Source: Prevotellaceae bacterium UBA4359
Lineage (GTDB): Bacteria > Bacteroidota > Bacteroidia > Bacteroidales > Bacteroidaceae
Assembly (NCBI GenBank): GCA_002393555.1
Contig: DGSP01000041.1
Span: forward strand, 1-52,322
Direction of reading: 5' to 3'
DNA: 52,322 nucleotides
The translations under genes and the position numbers were made by a program. Positions within the stretch are counted from its first letter, which is position 1, and every line of letters begins with the position of its first letter. The notes below the pieces were generated by a model, which made no database searches, was not told where the DNA came from, and worked only from the letters and a program-made list of their open reading frames with translations. Positions 7,998 through 16,384 of the stretch are shown piece by piece.

Positions 7998-10457
7998 TCA
8001 CTTGATTCTGACGATGTTCAGCGAGTAGGGGGGGACATCGAGCAGGATGCCGCCATGTGCGGGGGAGAGCAGTTGCTCCACGGGATGAATGTGGGTGGGG
8101 GCATCGAGCGTGTTCTCTTCCATGCCGTCGCTGGCCGCCAAGCGCACCACACGGGCGGACTTCGGCGCGAAGTGCTGCGGATTGATTTGGGCGGTGGTGG
8201 CGGCATCGCTGGTGTTGGCCACTTTCACTATCAGTTCGCCATTGGCTTCGTCGATGGTGGCTGAGGAGAAGATGCCCTTGGTGTTGTCACGCTTCAGCAC
8301 TGTGTCGAAGACCAGTTCTTTGTCGAGCCATGCCTTCACGCTGTCGCCTGCCACCTGAAGGGTGATGTCGTACCATCGGCCTGGTTCCACGTGTCCGCGC
8401 TTGCTGTCGGTCAGCAACTTGCCGCCATTGCTGATTTGCTCGATGGCGTGTTGTGTGTTGGTCCATCCGCCGAAGTTCACCCAGCAGTAGTTTTTCTCAT
8501 CGACATAGTTGAAGACGATGATGAAGCCCTCGGCACCGCTGTCTTTGCGGGCACGGCACTTCACGGTGTAGTGGTCGCTGTCGATGACGCTCTTGCACAG
8601 GGCCATGCACTGTTCGCGGTTGCCGGTCTGCGAGAGGATGCCGTCGGCATTCACTGTCCATTGACCGGTCATGTATTCTGGCTGTCCGCTCTTGGGCAGG
8701 GGGTCCATGTGGGTAAAGGAGGATTTCGTGCCCCATGTGGCATAGCCTACACGACTCTGCTTGGGTGTCAGCGGTTTGCTGACTTTGTCTTTGTAGGGGT
8801 CGGTCTGAGTGACTTTCAGCACCTGGGTGCCTAAGTGCTGTGGCATGAGTTGCTGCACGTAGTAACTGGGTGTGCCCATGACGCGGCTGCTGCTGAAGCG
8901 TATCATGTCGGGGCGCCAGCGGGCATCGTTTTCGTTCACGAAGATGGGTGCGTAGGATGCCAGTTCCACCACGTCGGAGTTGTTCTCCATGCCCATCATA
9001 TAGACTGCCTCTCCCAGGGCGGCGTTCATGTTGCCCAGATTTCCGTAGCCATTTGTCACGGCATACTCGCCCACATATACCTTCGGGCCTTGACGGTCGT
9101 AGGTGTCATATTTGTGGAATGCTGCGGCAAACCAGTCTGGGGAGCGGTAGTAGTGTTCGTCAAGCAAATCTACGGGCAACTTGCTGTTCCATTTCGGATT
9201 GTCGTCGCCCCATGCCACCACGTTGCCGATGATTTTCATGTTGGGGTATTTGGCACGGATGGCTTTGTAGAACTGCTCATAGCGCTCGTAGTAGTGGTCG
9301 CTCTGCTGACGGGGGTCGGGCTGGTTGTTTTCGTTGCCCACCTCCAGATATTCCAGTCCGAAAGGTTCGGGATGCCCATTCTTGGCGCGCATGGCACCAT
9401 ATTTGGATGTGACGGGACCGTTGGCATATTCGATGGCATTCATGCACTCGTCAATCCAGAGCTGGATGCTGTCGTAGGGTGTCATGCCGCCATGCCACAG
9501 ACCCACGTTGACCACATAGAGCGGCTTGGCGCCCAAGTCCTCTGCCAACTGGAGATATTCGTGATAGCCCAGTCCGTCAGAGGTGCGGTAGCCCCAGTTC
9601 ACGTTCCAGTGTCCCTCACGCTCTTCTATCGGCCCGATGGTGCGTTCCCAGCGGAAAGCGTTGTCGGGACTCTCCTGCCCCTCCACAAAGCAGCCTCCGG
9701 GGAAGCGCATGAACTTCGGGTGCATCTGCCACAACATGTTGGCCAAATCGGGACGCATGCCGTTCTCACGGTTCTTGAACGTCGGAGGGAAAAGGCTCAC
9801 CATGTCAAGTTGCACCTGTCCCACGCCGTCGAAAATCAGGGCGAACTGTGCTTTCGGGTCGTTGTCGTTGGCAGTGAACGTGGCTTCGTACTTCGTCCAG
9901 CCTTTTGCCTTGGCTGAAGGGAATCCGCCCACCACCGTCTCGGCATAGGTCTGTGAGCCGTCCTGTGAGCAGAGGGCGGCCTTCACGCTTCCCTTATATT
10001 TCAGCGTCTTGACCCAGAAGGTCAGCCGATAACTGCGTCCCTGCACGGCATTGATGCCCCAATAGCCCTCGTTCACCAGCAGTACAGGAACAGATGACGA
10101 AGCCTTGATGTCAAGTTCGAGAGCGTTGTGCTGCACATTGTTGAGCAAAGGCGTCTGTTTCGAAGGCTGTATGAGCCTTGCCGCCAGCCGTGAGGGGGAT
10201 GCTGCAAGTGTCGTCCAACCTTGCATGTCGGCTGGTGCGCCATAGCGTGGGCCGTCCTCGAAGGAGCGGTTGCGTATCAACTCTGCATAGATGCCGCCGT
10301 CGGCAGCGTGGTTGATGTCCTCGTAGAAGATGCCGTAGAGCATGGGACTCACCTTCGGTCCGCGCTGCTGGGTGTCGATGTCAATAGTCACTTGTGCATG
10401 GACTGCTGCCGCAAAGAGGGCACAACAGGCCATAAGAAGAGTTTTTTTGCAATTCAT
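7998..10457 (-). CDS. Secreted GH51 alpha-L-arabinofuranosidase
   Basis: The 819-residue product should hydrolyse terminal alpha-L-arabinofuranosyl units of plant polysaccharides. A signal peptide ends near VHA-Q22. The GH51 catalytic barrel shows the acid/base in 'VGNENNQ' (Glu376) and the nucleophile in 'YVGEYAV' (Glu464). An N-terminal carbohydrate-binding-like sandwich (about 90-240) precedes the barrel. A concanavalin/LamG-like insertion with Trp- and Gly-rich strands lies at about 570-730, before a C-terminal beta domain. The start at 10457 is preferred: it opens the signal peptide and lies about 55 nt after the probable transcription start set by the minus-strand promoter at 10519-10526. 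Longer in-frame starts fall at or upstream of the promoter. The gene is divergent from prfA and stands alone, without an adjacent transporter. Confidence 0.88.
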   Translation of the reverse strand: MNCKKTLLMACCALFAAAVHAQVTIDIDTQQRGPKVSPMLYGIFYEDINHAADGGIYAELIRNRSFEDGPRYGAPADMQGWTTLAASPSRLAARLIQPSKQTPLLNNVQHNALELDIKASSSVPVLLVNEGYWGINAVQGRSYRLTFWVKTLKYKGSVKAALCSQDGSQTYAETVVGGFPSAKAKGWTKYEATFTANDNDPKAQFALIFDGVGQVQLDMVSLFPPTFKNRENGMRPDLANMLWQMHPKFMRFPGGCFVEGQESPDNAFRWERTIGPIEEREGHWNVNWGYRTSDGLGYHEYLQLAEDLGAKPLYVVNVGLWHGGMTPYDSIQLWIDECMNAIEYANGPVTSKYGAMRAKNGHPEPFGLEYLEVGNENNQPDPRQQSDHYYERYEQFYKAIRAKYPNMKIIGNVVAWGDDNPKWNSKLPVDLLDEHYYRSPDWFAAAFHKYDTYDRQGPKVYVGEYAVTNGYGNLGNMNAALGEAVYMMGMENNSDVVELASYAPIFVNENDARWRPDMIRFSSSRVMGTPSYYVQQLMPQHLGTQVLKVTQTDPYKDKVSKPLTPKQSRVGYATWGTKSSFTHMDPLPKSGQPEYMTGQWTVNADGILSQTGNREQCMALCKSVIDSDHYTVKCRARKDSGAEGFIIVFNYVDEKNYCWVNFGGWTNTQHAIEQISNGGKLLTDSKRGHVEPGRWYDITLQVAGDSVKAWLDKELVFDTVLKRDNTKGIFSSATIDEANGELIVKVANTSDAATTAQINPQHFAPKSARVVRLAASDGMEENTLDAPTHIHPVEQLLSPAHGGILLDVPPYSLNIVRIK

Positions 10458-10518
10458 ATATTCTTGGGTTTTGGTTATTTTTTCTTGAAATCCGTCACAC
10501 TTCATCGCTAACTTTTTG

Positions 10519-10526
10519 CAAAAGTA
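10519..10526 (-). promoter_or_regulatory. Promoter of the GH51 gene
   Basis: On the minus strand the sequence is TACTTTTG, an exact TAnnTTTG match, about 60 bases before the chosen ATG at 10457. It is divergent from, and only about 45 bases away from, the prfA promoter. Confidence 0.6.
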
Positions 10527-10569
10527 CAAAAAAATCTGTAAGGAAGAAGCCTTCTCGCCTATATTTTCG

Positions 10570-10577
10570 TAACTTTG
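10570..10577 (+). promoter_or_regulatory. Promoter of prfA
   Basis: TAACTTTG is an exact -7 match, giving a leader of about 14 nt before the prfA ATG at 10598. It is followed by GC. Confidence 0.65.
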
Positions 10578-10597
10578 CACTCAAAACGGACAACAAT

Positions 10598-11710
10598 ATG
10601 GCAACAGAAAATACATTATTGGAGAAATTGGAGGGGTTGGTGCCTCGGTTTGAGGAGGTCTCGACCCTCATCACCGACCCGAACGTGATTGCCGACCAGA
10701 AGCGGTATGTGCAGTTGACGAAGGAATACAAGAACCTGGAGGACATCATGAAGGCCCGACAGGAATACATCAATGCCACCAAGGGACTGGAGGAGGCGAA
10801 GGAACTGCTCGCTTTGGAGGATGACCCAGAGATGAAAGAGATGGCGCGCGAGGAAATCGCCACCAACGAGAAGCGCATCCCAGAACTGGAGGAGGAAATC
10901 AAACTCCTGCTCATCCCTGCCGACCCAGAGGACAGCAAGAACGTGACGCTGGAAATCCGTGGCGGAACGGGTGGCGACGAGGCGGCTCTCTTTGCTGGCG
11001 ACTTGTTCAGGATGTATTCGAAATACTGCGAAATGAAGGGCTGGCACCTCACCGTGTCTTCCTTCTCCGAGGGTGCCGTGGGTGGTTACAAGGAAATCAT
11101 CTGTAGTGTGACGGGCGAGAACGTGTATGGCACCATGAAGTATGAGTCGGGGGTGCATCGTGTGCAGCGTGTGCCTGTCACCGAAACGCAGGGTCGTGTG
11201 CATACTTCAGCAGCCACCGTGGCCGTATTGCCCGAAGCCGAACCCTTCGACGTGCAGATTAACGAGGGTGAAATCAAGTGGGACACCTTCCGCTCCTCGG
11301 GTGCTGGCGGTCAGAACGTGAACAAGGTGGAGTCGGGTGTGCGTGCCCGCTACATGTGGACGAACCCCAACACGGGCGAGAAGGAGGAAATCCTTGTGGA
11401 ATGTACGGAAACCCGCGACCAGCCGAAGAACAAGGAACGTGCCCTTGCCCGATTGCGCACCTACATCTACGACCGTGAGCATCAAAAGTACATCGACGAC
11501 ATTGCCTCGCGCCGCAAGACGCTCGTCTCCACAGGTGACCGCTCTGCGAAGATTCGCACCTACAACTATCCGCAAGGTCGCATCACCGACCACCGCATCA
11601 ACTACACCATCTACAACCTCGCCGCCTTCATGGACGGCAACATCCAAGACTGTATCGACCACCTCATCGTAGCAGAAAATGCGGAGAGGCTGAAAGAGGC
11701 GGAACTTTAA
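10598..11710 (+). CDS. prfA: Peptide chain release factor 1 (RF1)
   Basis: The 370-residue protein terminates translation at UAA and UAG in the ribosomal A site. The N-terminal coiled-coil domain (1-105) is followed by the codon-recognition domain with a P-x-T tripeptide (here PVT, in 'RVQRVPVTETQG') and the peptidyl-hydrolysis GGQ motif at residues 237-239 in 'SSGAGGQNVNK'. The C-terminus is intact and ends KEAEL. The start follows an exact promoter. In Bacteroidales prfA commonly sits next to pyrF. Here pyrF is 10.8 kb away, with restriction genes and other accessory genes between. The last 81 bases recur at 19166-19246 with about nine differences, which suggests recombination at this 3' end. 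Confidence 0.97.
   Translation: MATENTLLEKLEGLVPRFEEVSTLITDPNVIADQKRYVQLTKEYKNLEDIMKARQEYINATKGLEEAKELLALEDDPEMKEMAREEIATNEKRIPELEEEIKLLLIPADPEDSKNVTLEIRGGTGGDEAALFAGDLFRMYSKYCEMKGWHLTVSSFSEGAVGGYKEIICSVTGENVYGTMKYESGVHRVQRVPVTETQGRVHTSAATVAVLPEAEPFDVQINEGEIKWDTFRSSGAGGQNVNKVESGVRARYMWTNPNTGEKEEILVECTETRDQPKNKERALARLRTYIYDREHQKYIDDIASRRKTLVSTGDRSAKIRTYNYPQGRITDHRINYTIYNLAAFMDGNIQDCIDHLIVAENAERLKEAEL
11630..11710 (+). repeat. prfA 3'-end repeat, copy 1
   Basis: These are the last 26 codons plus stop of functional prfA. They are about 89 percent identical by eye to 19166-19246, in the same orientation. The two copies bracket a 7.5-kb block and define a direct repeat. Confidence 0.9.
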
Positions 11711-11768
11711 GCAGCCAGCCCATGCGCTGGGCGATTTCTGTAGATAAATCAAAAAGCCACAAAGACAA

Positions 11769-12773
11769 ATGAAAGAAGAAAAAGCACCAAGAAACAGGAC
11801 GCTAACACTCAATGCCGAAGAAGAACAACTCTATCGGCAACGTCTGATTACGAGCAATGACCTGAAAGACAACAACGCCATTATAAACAAGACCATCAAT
11901 GATGACTTGATGAACACCCTACCTTATCTCCCGAATGAATTTGCAGACCTCATCATCATTGACCCACCATACAATCTCACGAAGAATTTCAATGGCAACA
12001 AATTCAATGCTCGGACACAAGAAGAATATGTCGTTTACCTTCGGGAATGGCTGCCATTAGTCATAGAGAAACTGAAGCCGACAGGGTCTCTCTACCTCTG
12101 CGGTGACTGGCGTTGCACCGCCCCCATGCAGCAGGTTTTGTCCGAGCATCTCCACATTATGAACAGAATCACATGGCAAAGGGAGAAAGGCCGTGGAGCA
12201 CTTTCCAATTGGAAGAACAGCATGGAAGACATTTGGTTTGCCGTAAAAGACACAAACGCTTACTACTTTGACGTGGAAGCCGTGAAAGTCAAGAGACAAG
12301 TCATCGCTCCTTATCGACAGAACGGAAAGCCCAAGGATTGGGAAGAGACAGCACAAGGCAATTACAGAATGACATGTCCCTCAAACTTTTGGGATGACAT
12401 CAGTGTGCCTTTCTGGTCAATGCCTGAAAACACTGACCATCCGACTCAGAAGCCAGAAAAACTGATTGCTAAACTCATTCTTGCGTCTTCAAAAGAAGGC
12501 GACATGGTATTTGACCCTTTTCTTGGCAGTGGAACAACCAGTGTGGTGGCAAAAAAACTGAACAGACGATACTGTGGTGTGGAAATCAATCCCGAATACT
12601 GCTGCTGGGCAGAAAAACGGTTGGAAATGGCAGGAGCCAACAAATCTATACAAGGCTATTCTGATGGCATTTTCTGGGAAAGGAACACGCTGAATCTGCA
12701 AACCGCAGCAGAAACAACTCGTACAAAACAAATGCGTATTTCTCAAGAACATAAGCAACTTAACCTATTTTAG
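11769..12773 (+). CDS. Type II DNA methyltransferase, beta class (N6-adenine or N4-cytosine)
   Basis: The 334-residue enzyme transfers a methyl group from SAM to an exocyclic amino group in DNA. Motif IV, DPPY, lies at residues 65-68. The SAM-binding motif I, 'FDPFLGSGTT', begins near residue 248. This IV-before-I order, with the target-recognition region between, defines the beta class. 'HPTQKPEKL' is the usual segment just before motif I. The DPPY form is more usual for adenine methylation, but N4-cytosine is not excluded. The recognition site cannot be read from sequence. The endonuclease gene starts 7 bases downstream, so the two form a restriction-modification pair. The gene begins 58 bases after prfA without an obvious own promoter. 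Confidence 0.88.
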   Translation: MKEEKAPRNRTLTLNAEEEQLYRQRLITSNDLKDNNAIINKTINDDLMNTLPYLPNEFADLIIIDPPYNLTKNFNGNKFNARTQEEYVVYLREWLPLVIEKLKPTGSLYLCGDWRCTAPMQQVLSEHLHIMNRITWQREKGRGALSNWKNSMEDIWFAVKDTNAYYFDVEAVKVKRQVIAPYRQNGKPKDWEETAQGNYRMTCPSNFWDDISVPFWSMPENTDHPTQKPEKLIAKLILASSKEGDMVFDPFLGSGTTSVVAKKLNRRYCGVEINPEYCCWAEKRLEMAGANKSIQGYSDGIFWERNTLNLQTAAETTRTKQMRISQEHKQLNLF

Positions 12774-12780
12774 ATAGATA

Positions 12781-13431
12781 ATGAATACACAATTGTTAAA
12801 TGAGACAGCCGAGGCTGTTCTGACGCTTCTGAACGAGAAGGGACAGACTATTGTCAAAGGACGCTCGCTGCATTCCCCCAGGGCTGTGGGGGACGCTGTC
12901 CAAGAATTTCTGGGCGAACTAGGCGGATTACGAACCTGCATTCCCCAAAAGATGCTCCAATCGTTTGAGAACGACTTCGAACGGCGTTCCATGGAAGACA
13001 TGGCTTTTTACGACAAGAACAACCAATACTATGCCGTAGATTGCAAAACACATAATCTGAACACTGTATTCAACATGCCCAATCTGATTTCCGTACGCAG
13101 ATTAGCCAACTTTTACAGAAACGACACCAATGTGTTCTGCATTCTCATTGTCGAATACGAAGTAAAAGAAAAGAGCATCCATTATACAAATTGCCATTTC
13201 AAACCCATTGAAGCCTTTTCTTGGAATTGTCTCACCATCGGCGCACTCGGATGGGGACAAATACAGATTGCCAATGCCAATGTTCTGAATTTTGAAGAGA
13301 AAATCGACAGAAAGGCGTGGATGCTTCAACTTTGCGACCTTCTTGAAACTTTTTATAATGAGGAAATAGCAAAAATAGGAGAAAGAAAGCATTGGTTCAA
13401 CGACATAAAAGTGTTTTGGGAACAAAAATGA
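12781..13431 (+). CDS. Type II restriction endonuclease, PD-(D/E)XK-like
   Basis: The 216-residue protein has no signal peptide. A PD-(D/E)XK-type site can be traced: Glu72-Asp73 in 'SMEDMAFYD', then Asp87-x-Lys89 in 'YYAVDCKTHN'. This is the usual spacing for an endonuclease catalytic centre. Its position 7 bases after a beta-class methyltransferase makes it the probable restriction partner of that enzyme. I do not recognise a named endonuclease family or a recognition sequence, so the call rests on motif plus context. The length fits a small type II enzyme. The next gene, 46 bases downstream, belongs to a different functional group. Confidence 0.7.
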   Translation: MNTQLLNETAEAVLTLLNEKGQTIVKGRSLHSPRAVGDAVQEFLGELGGLRTCIPQKMLQSFENDFERRSMEDMAFYDKNNQYYAVDCKTHNLNTVFNMPNLISVRRLANFYRNDTNVFCILIVEYEVKEKSIHYTNCHFKPIEAFSWNCLTIGALGWGQIQIANANVLNFEEKIDRKAWMLQLCDLLETFYNEEIAKIGERKHWFNDIKVFWEQK

Positions 13432-13477
13432 AATCATCAACTGCCAACACTCGACCAATTATCGGTTATCAACTATT

Positions 13478-14281
13478 ATGAACATCCCAACCACTGGCAT
13501 CATTGGTGCCGTGTGCGGCGACATCATCGGCCTTCCCTACGAACTGAGGGCTGACCGCACAAAAGACTATCATTTTCCGCTGAAACTGAACGATTTCAGC
13601 GACGATACCATCCTCACCGTGGCCATTGCCCATTGGCTGCTGGGCGAGAGGACAGAGGAGAACTTGCGCGAGAACCTGCTCAACTATGCTTTGCGTTTCC
13701 GTCACAAGAACGTGTGGGGAACAGGCTTTCAGACTTGGTTTGAATCGGGCGGAACCCTCGACTGCACTGGGGTGGCCAGCAATGGTGCCGCCATGCGTGT
13801 GGCAGCCATTGGCTATGCGAGCAATGACCTGCAAGAGGTGATGCGGCTGGCTGAGATGTCAGCCCGAATGACCCACAACAGCGACGAAGCCGCACGAGGG
13901 GCTGAAGCCGTGGCCGTGGCGGTGCTGATGGCCCGCACGGGACACCGAAAAGAGGAGGTGCGCGACTTTCTGGAGAACTGGACAGGCTACGACCTGCACC
14001 GCCGCGTGGAGGACATCCGACCCGACTACCACTTTGAGATTCTGTGCGACCGCTGTGTGCCCGAGGGCATCATCTGCTGGCTGCAGAGCCACACCTACGA
14101 AGAGGCTGTTCGCAATGCCGTATCGCTGGGTGGCGATGCCGACACGCTGGCTGCCATAGCAGGAGGCATAGCAGCCGCTACTCCCGGCATGGAAGTGGCA
14201 CCTGAACTGGCACAGCCCTGTTTCGAATTGCTGCCCGACGACTTCAAGGAGATTGTCACAAACCCACTTTTCAACCTCTGA
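13478..14281 (+). CDS. ADP-ribosylglycohydrolase family protein
   Basis: The 267-residue protein belongs to the DraG/ADP-ribosylglycohydrolase family, which uses two Mg ions to hydrolyse N- or O-glycosidic bonds to ADP-ribose. Visible motifs are 'GAVCGDIIGLPYE' (10-22), the metal-binding 'FSDDT' (40-44), and 'GGDADT' (218-223), the form of the second metal motif. The length matches the family. The real substrate is unknown, as many members act on other ribosylated compounds. It is 46 bases after the endonuclease gene and only 7 bases before the coiled-coil membrane protein gene. It therefore looks like the first gene of a tight five-gene run ending at 18813, or part of one longer transcript from prfA. 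Confidence 0.85.
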   Translation: MNIPTTGIIGAVCGDIIGLPYELRADRTKDYHFPLKLNDFSDDTILTVAIAHWLLGERTEENLRENLLNYALRFRHKNVWGTGFQTWFESGGTLDCTGVASNGAAMRVAAIGYASNDLQEVMRLAEMSARMTHNSDEAARGAEAVAVAVLMARTGHRKEEVRDFLENWTGYDLHRRVEDIRPDYHFEILCDRCVPEGIICWLQSHTYEEAVRNAVSLGGDADTLAAIAGGIAAATPGMEVAPELAQPCFELLPDDFKEIVTNPLFNL

Positions 14282-14288
14282 CTTCACC

Positions 14289-15479
14289 ATGAACAGAAAA
14301 AGACCCTCCTACGAATACGAACTGGCATTGAAAAAGGTTCTCAATCCCGACAATCCTTTCTATCGCCCTCTCAGCGACTATGGGGTGACGGAAGAGGAGT
14401 GTTGGAACTATGTGAAGAAAATGAAAGAAGGAGTCTTGGCACACTTCAACTATCAAAAGAGGATGCTGAAACGCATCCAAAACATCAGCATAGGACTATA
14501 TACCTCAGGTCTGTTCATCACCATTGCGCTCTTTTTGATTTGTGCCATCATGGGGTCTGGAATGCTGTTAATCGCCATTATCGGCTCAGTGGCCGCACTC
14601 ATCACCGCCCCGATAGCGAGCATCGGAATGAAGAAGGTTGCCGACAAGCGGGCGAAAAGGCTGAAAGACTTCATGCCACCAGTGGATGAGCGTATAGAGC
14701 GACTGATAGACGACTATGAGAAGAAAAAGGAAGAGCAGGAGAGGCTGGAAGAAGAGAATAGGCTGGAAGAAGAGGAGAGGTTGGAGAGGCTGAAAGAGAT
14801 TACGGCGGAAGAGATTCAATCTACGGGAACTTTCGACCCCATGTACATCAGGCACGTGGTGAAGCGACTACAAGAATTGAATGAGGAGGATCAATTGATG
14901 TTGATTCATTTCCAAGATTTGTGCTTGAGGGCGAACAAGGAGTATGAGCGGGTGAGCAGAGACATAGCAATGGGCATCACCAACCACTATCTGCACTCCC
15001 ACCATTTTCCCACTCCCGAAAAGTTGGCCGAACAAACGGGTTGCAGCATTCACTACTGCTATGCGATGCTACAGGAATACAGAAAACAGATGAATGAACG
15101 ACTTGAGAAGTTTGCTGACAAAAAGAACGTTACTGCACAAGACATTCTGTATGAAACATACACCGTCAATGAGCATGTGAAAACTGGCAATATCATTGGC
15201 TACACGGAAAGCCCCCACACCTCATTTAGTACGCTGATAGAGGAAAGTTGTTACATGAACACAGGCGGACATTACGATTACGTAAAAGAGCCCATCTACG
15301 AGTACAAAACCGTACAACGCGAAGTGAAAGATTATCAGTTGCATTCCATTTCTCCTTTCGTACCATTCGACTTCGAAGAGAAAGTGAAAAACCGATGGAA
15401 CGACTTATCGATTGAGAATAAACTGAATTTCAACTTGCTACAACACTACGTCAGCATCGTCTATCCCCCGCTATCATGA
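14289..15479 (+). CDS. Coiled-coil membrane protein of unknown function
   Basis: The 396-residue product has a soluble N-terminal part (1-65, with 'YGVTEEECWNYVKKMKEG') and two adjacent membrane spans at about 68-113 ('FITIALFLICAIM' and 'MLLIAIIGSVAALI'). A Glu/Arg/Leu coiled coil at about 140-180 follows, encoded by purine-rich, partly repeated DNA. The large C-terminal region contains an HTH-like segment near 242-262 ('PEKLAEQTGCSIHYCYAML'). I recognise no family. The start at 14289 is chosen over 14253 because it lies just after the upstream stop and because a paralogue begins at the same residue. Its stop overlaps the radical SAM start (ATGA). A truncated paralogue lies at 18905, so the gene was once duplicated. 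Confidence 0.75.
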   Translation: MNRKRPSYEYELALKKVLNPDNPFYRPLSDYGVTEEECWNYVKKMKEGVLAHFNYQKRMLKRIQNISIGLYTSGLFITIALFLICAIMGSGMLLIAIIGSVAALITAPIASIGMKKVADKRAKRLKDFMPPVDERIERLIDDYEKKKEEQERLEEENRLEEEERLERLKEITAEEIQSTGTFDPMYIRHVVKRLQELNEEDQLMLIHFQDLCLRANKEYERVSRDIAMGITNHYLHSHHFPTPEKLAEQTGCSIHYCYAMLQEYRKQMNERLEKFADKKNVTAQDILYETYTVNEHVKTGNIIGYTESPHTSFSTLIEESCYMNTGGHYDYVKEPIYEYKTVQREVKDYQLHSISPFVPFDFEEKVKNRWNDLSIENKLNFNLLQHYVSIVYPPLS

Positions 15480-16375
15480 AGTTCCTGCAACCCATAGAAC
15501 TGCGCCGACAAGATTGTGCATCGCCTGCTCGCGGCTCCATGCCCGTATCGCCATTCGTCAATCTCTACGCCAAGGTGACCGCTGGATGCAATGCACGATG
15601 CCCCTTCTGCTGCAATGCCATGATGCCTCCTGAAGGCCCAGGCTGGGATGTGGACAAACTTTTCGACATCATCCGCGAACTGGAGAGCCAAGGCATCAAG
15701 GTGACACGCTTGATGGTGACGGGAGGAGAGCCAGCCTTGGTACCAGAACGAGTGGAACGCATCATCGAGCGGCTCAACGAAACGGAATTCTTTCACATCC
15801 ACGCCCAACTGAACACCAATGGGTTGCTGTCCGCATCGCAACGCATCATGCGGTACGACCGGTGGGACTACATTTCTGTGTCAATGCACCATTACGACCT
15901 CAAACGACTGTCGGAATTGTACGGAACTGTCATTCCCGACCGCGCTCTTGAGTTTTACGACATCAACCGGCAGAAAATGAATGTCAGTTGCAACCTCATC
16001 CGAGGCTATATCGACTCGCCTTCGGAGGCACGAAAGATGATGGACAAGACCATACAATTGGGAATACCACGCTTAGGGTTCGTGGCACTGCTCCCCATGA
16101 ACGAGTGGTGCAACCAGCATTTCGTTTCGTTAGATTCCATAGGTTTGGAAGCAATGTCCGACCTCATGCCAACTTTCCACAAATGGGACTTGCCATCCAA
16201 CCAACCCGAAGCAGCCCCCCTGTGCGAATGCCGTAACTTCCTTTACGGCACAGCCGAACAGCCGCTGAACATCTACATCCGCTATAAATCCACCCCCAAC
16301 CACTGCCCTTCCCTGCTGTCCTACGACGGGCAGCATCTGCACCAAGGATTTGGGAATGACAACATCATCATCTGA
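15476..16375 (+). CDS. Radical SAM protein, MoaA-like
   Basis: The 299-residue enzyme has the radical SAM cluster motif Cys38-x3-Cys42-x2-Cys45 in 'TAGCNARCPFCC' and the SAM-contact 'VTGGEPAL' about 45 residues later. The C-terminal third holds further cysteines (a CEC pair and a Cys in 'NHCPSLL') that could bind an auxiliary iron-sulfur cluster, as in MoaA/SPASM-like enzymes, though the full signature is not clear. No substrate can be named. It overlaps the upstream membrane-protein gene by four bases and is followed 9 bases later by a second radical SAM gene, so these genes are almost certainly co-translated. MoaA itself is unlikely because no other molybdopterin genes are present. Confidence 0.85.
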   Translation: MKFLQPIELRRQDCASPARGSMPVSPFVNLYAKVTAGCNARCPFCCNAMMPPEGPGWDVDKLFDIIRELESQGIKVTRLMVTGGEPALVPERVERIIERLNETEFFHIHAQLNTNGLLSASQRIMRYDRWDYISVSMHHYDLKRLSELYGTVIPDRALEFYDINRQKMNVSCNLIRGYIDSPSEARKMMDKTIQLGIPRLGFVALLPMNEWCNQHFVSLDSIGLEAMSDLMPTFHKWDLPSNQPEAAPLCECRNFLYGTAEQPLNIYIRYKSTPNHCPSLLSYDGQHLHQGFGNDNIII

Positions 16376-16384
16376 ACCGACCTC

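Noticed and set aside
15476..16375. Viperin-like antiviral radical SAM enzyme
   Set aside because: The motif context around the three cysteines and the C-terminus does not look like viperin; it is closer to MoaA/SPASM-type proteins, and no kinase or partner typical of such loci is present.
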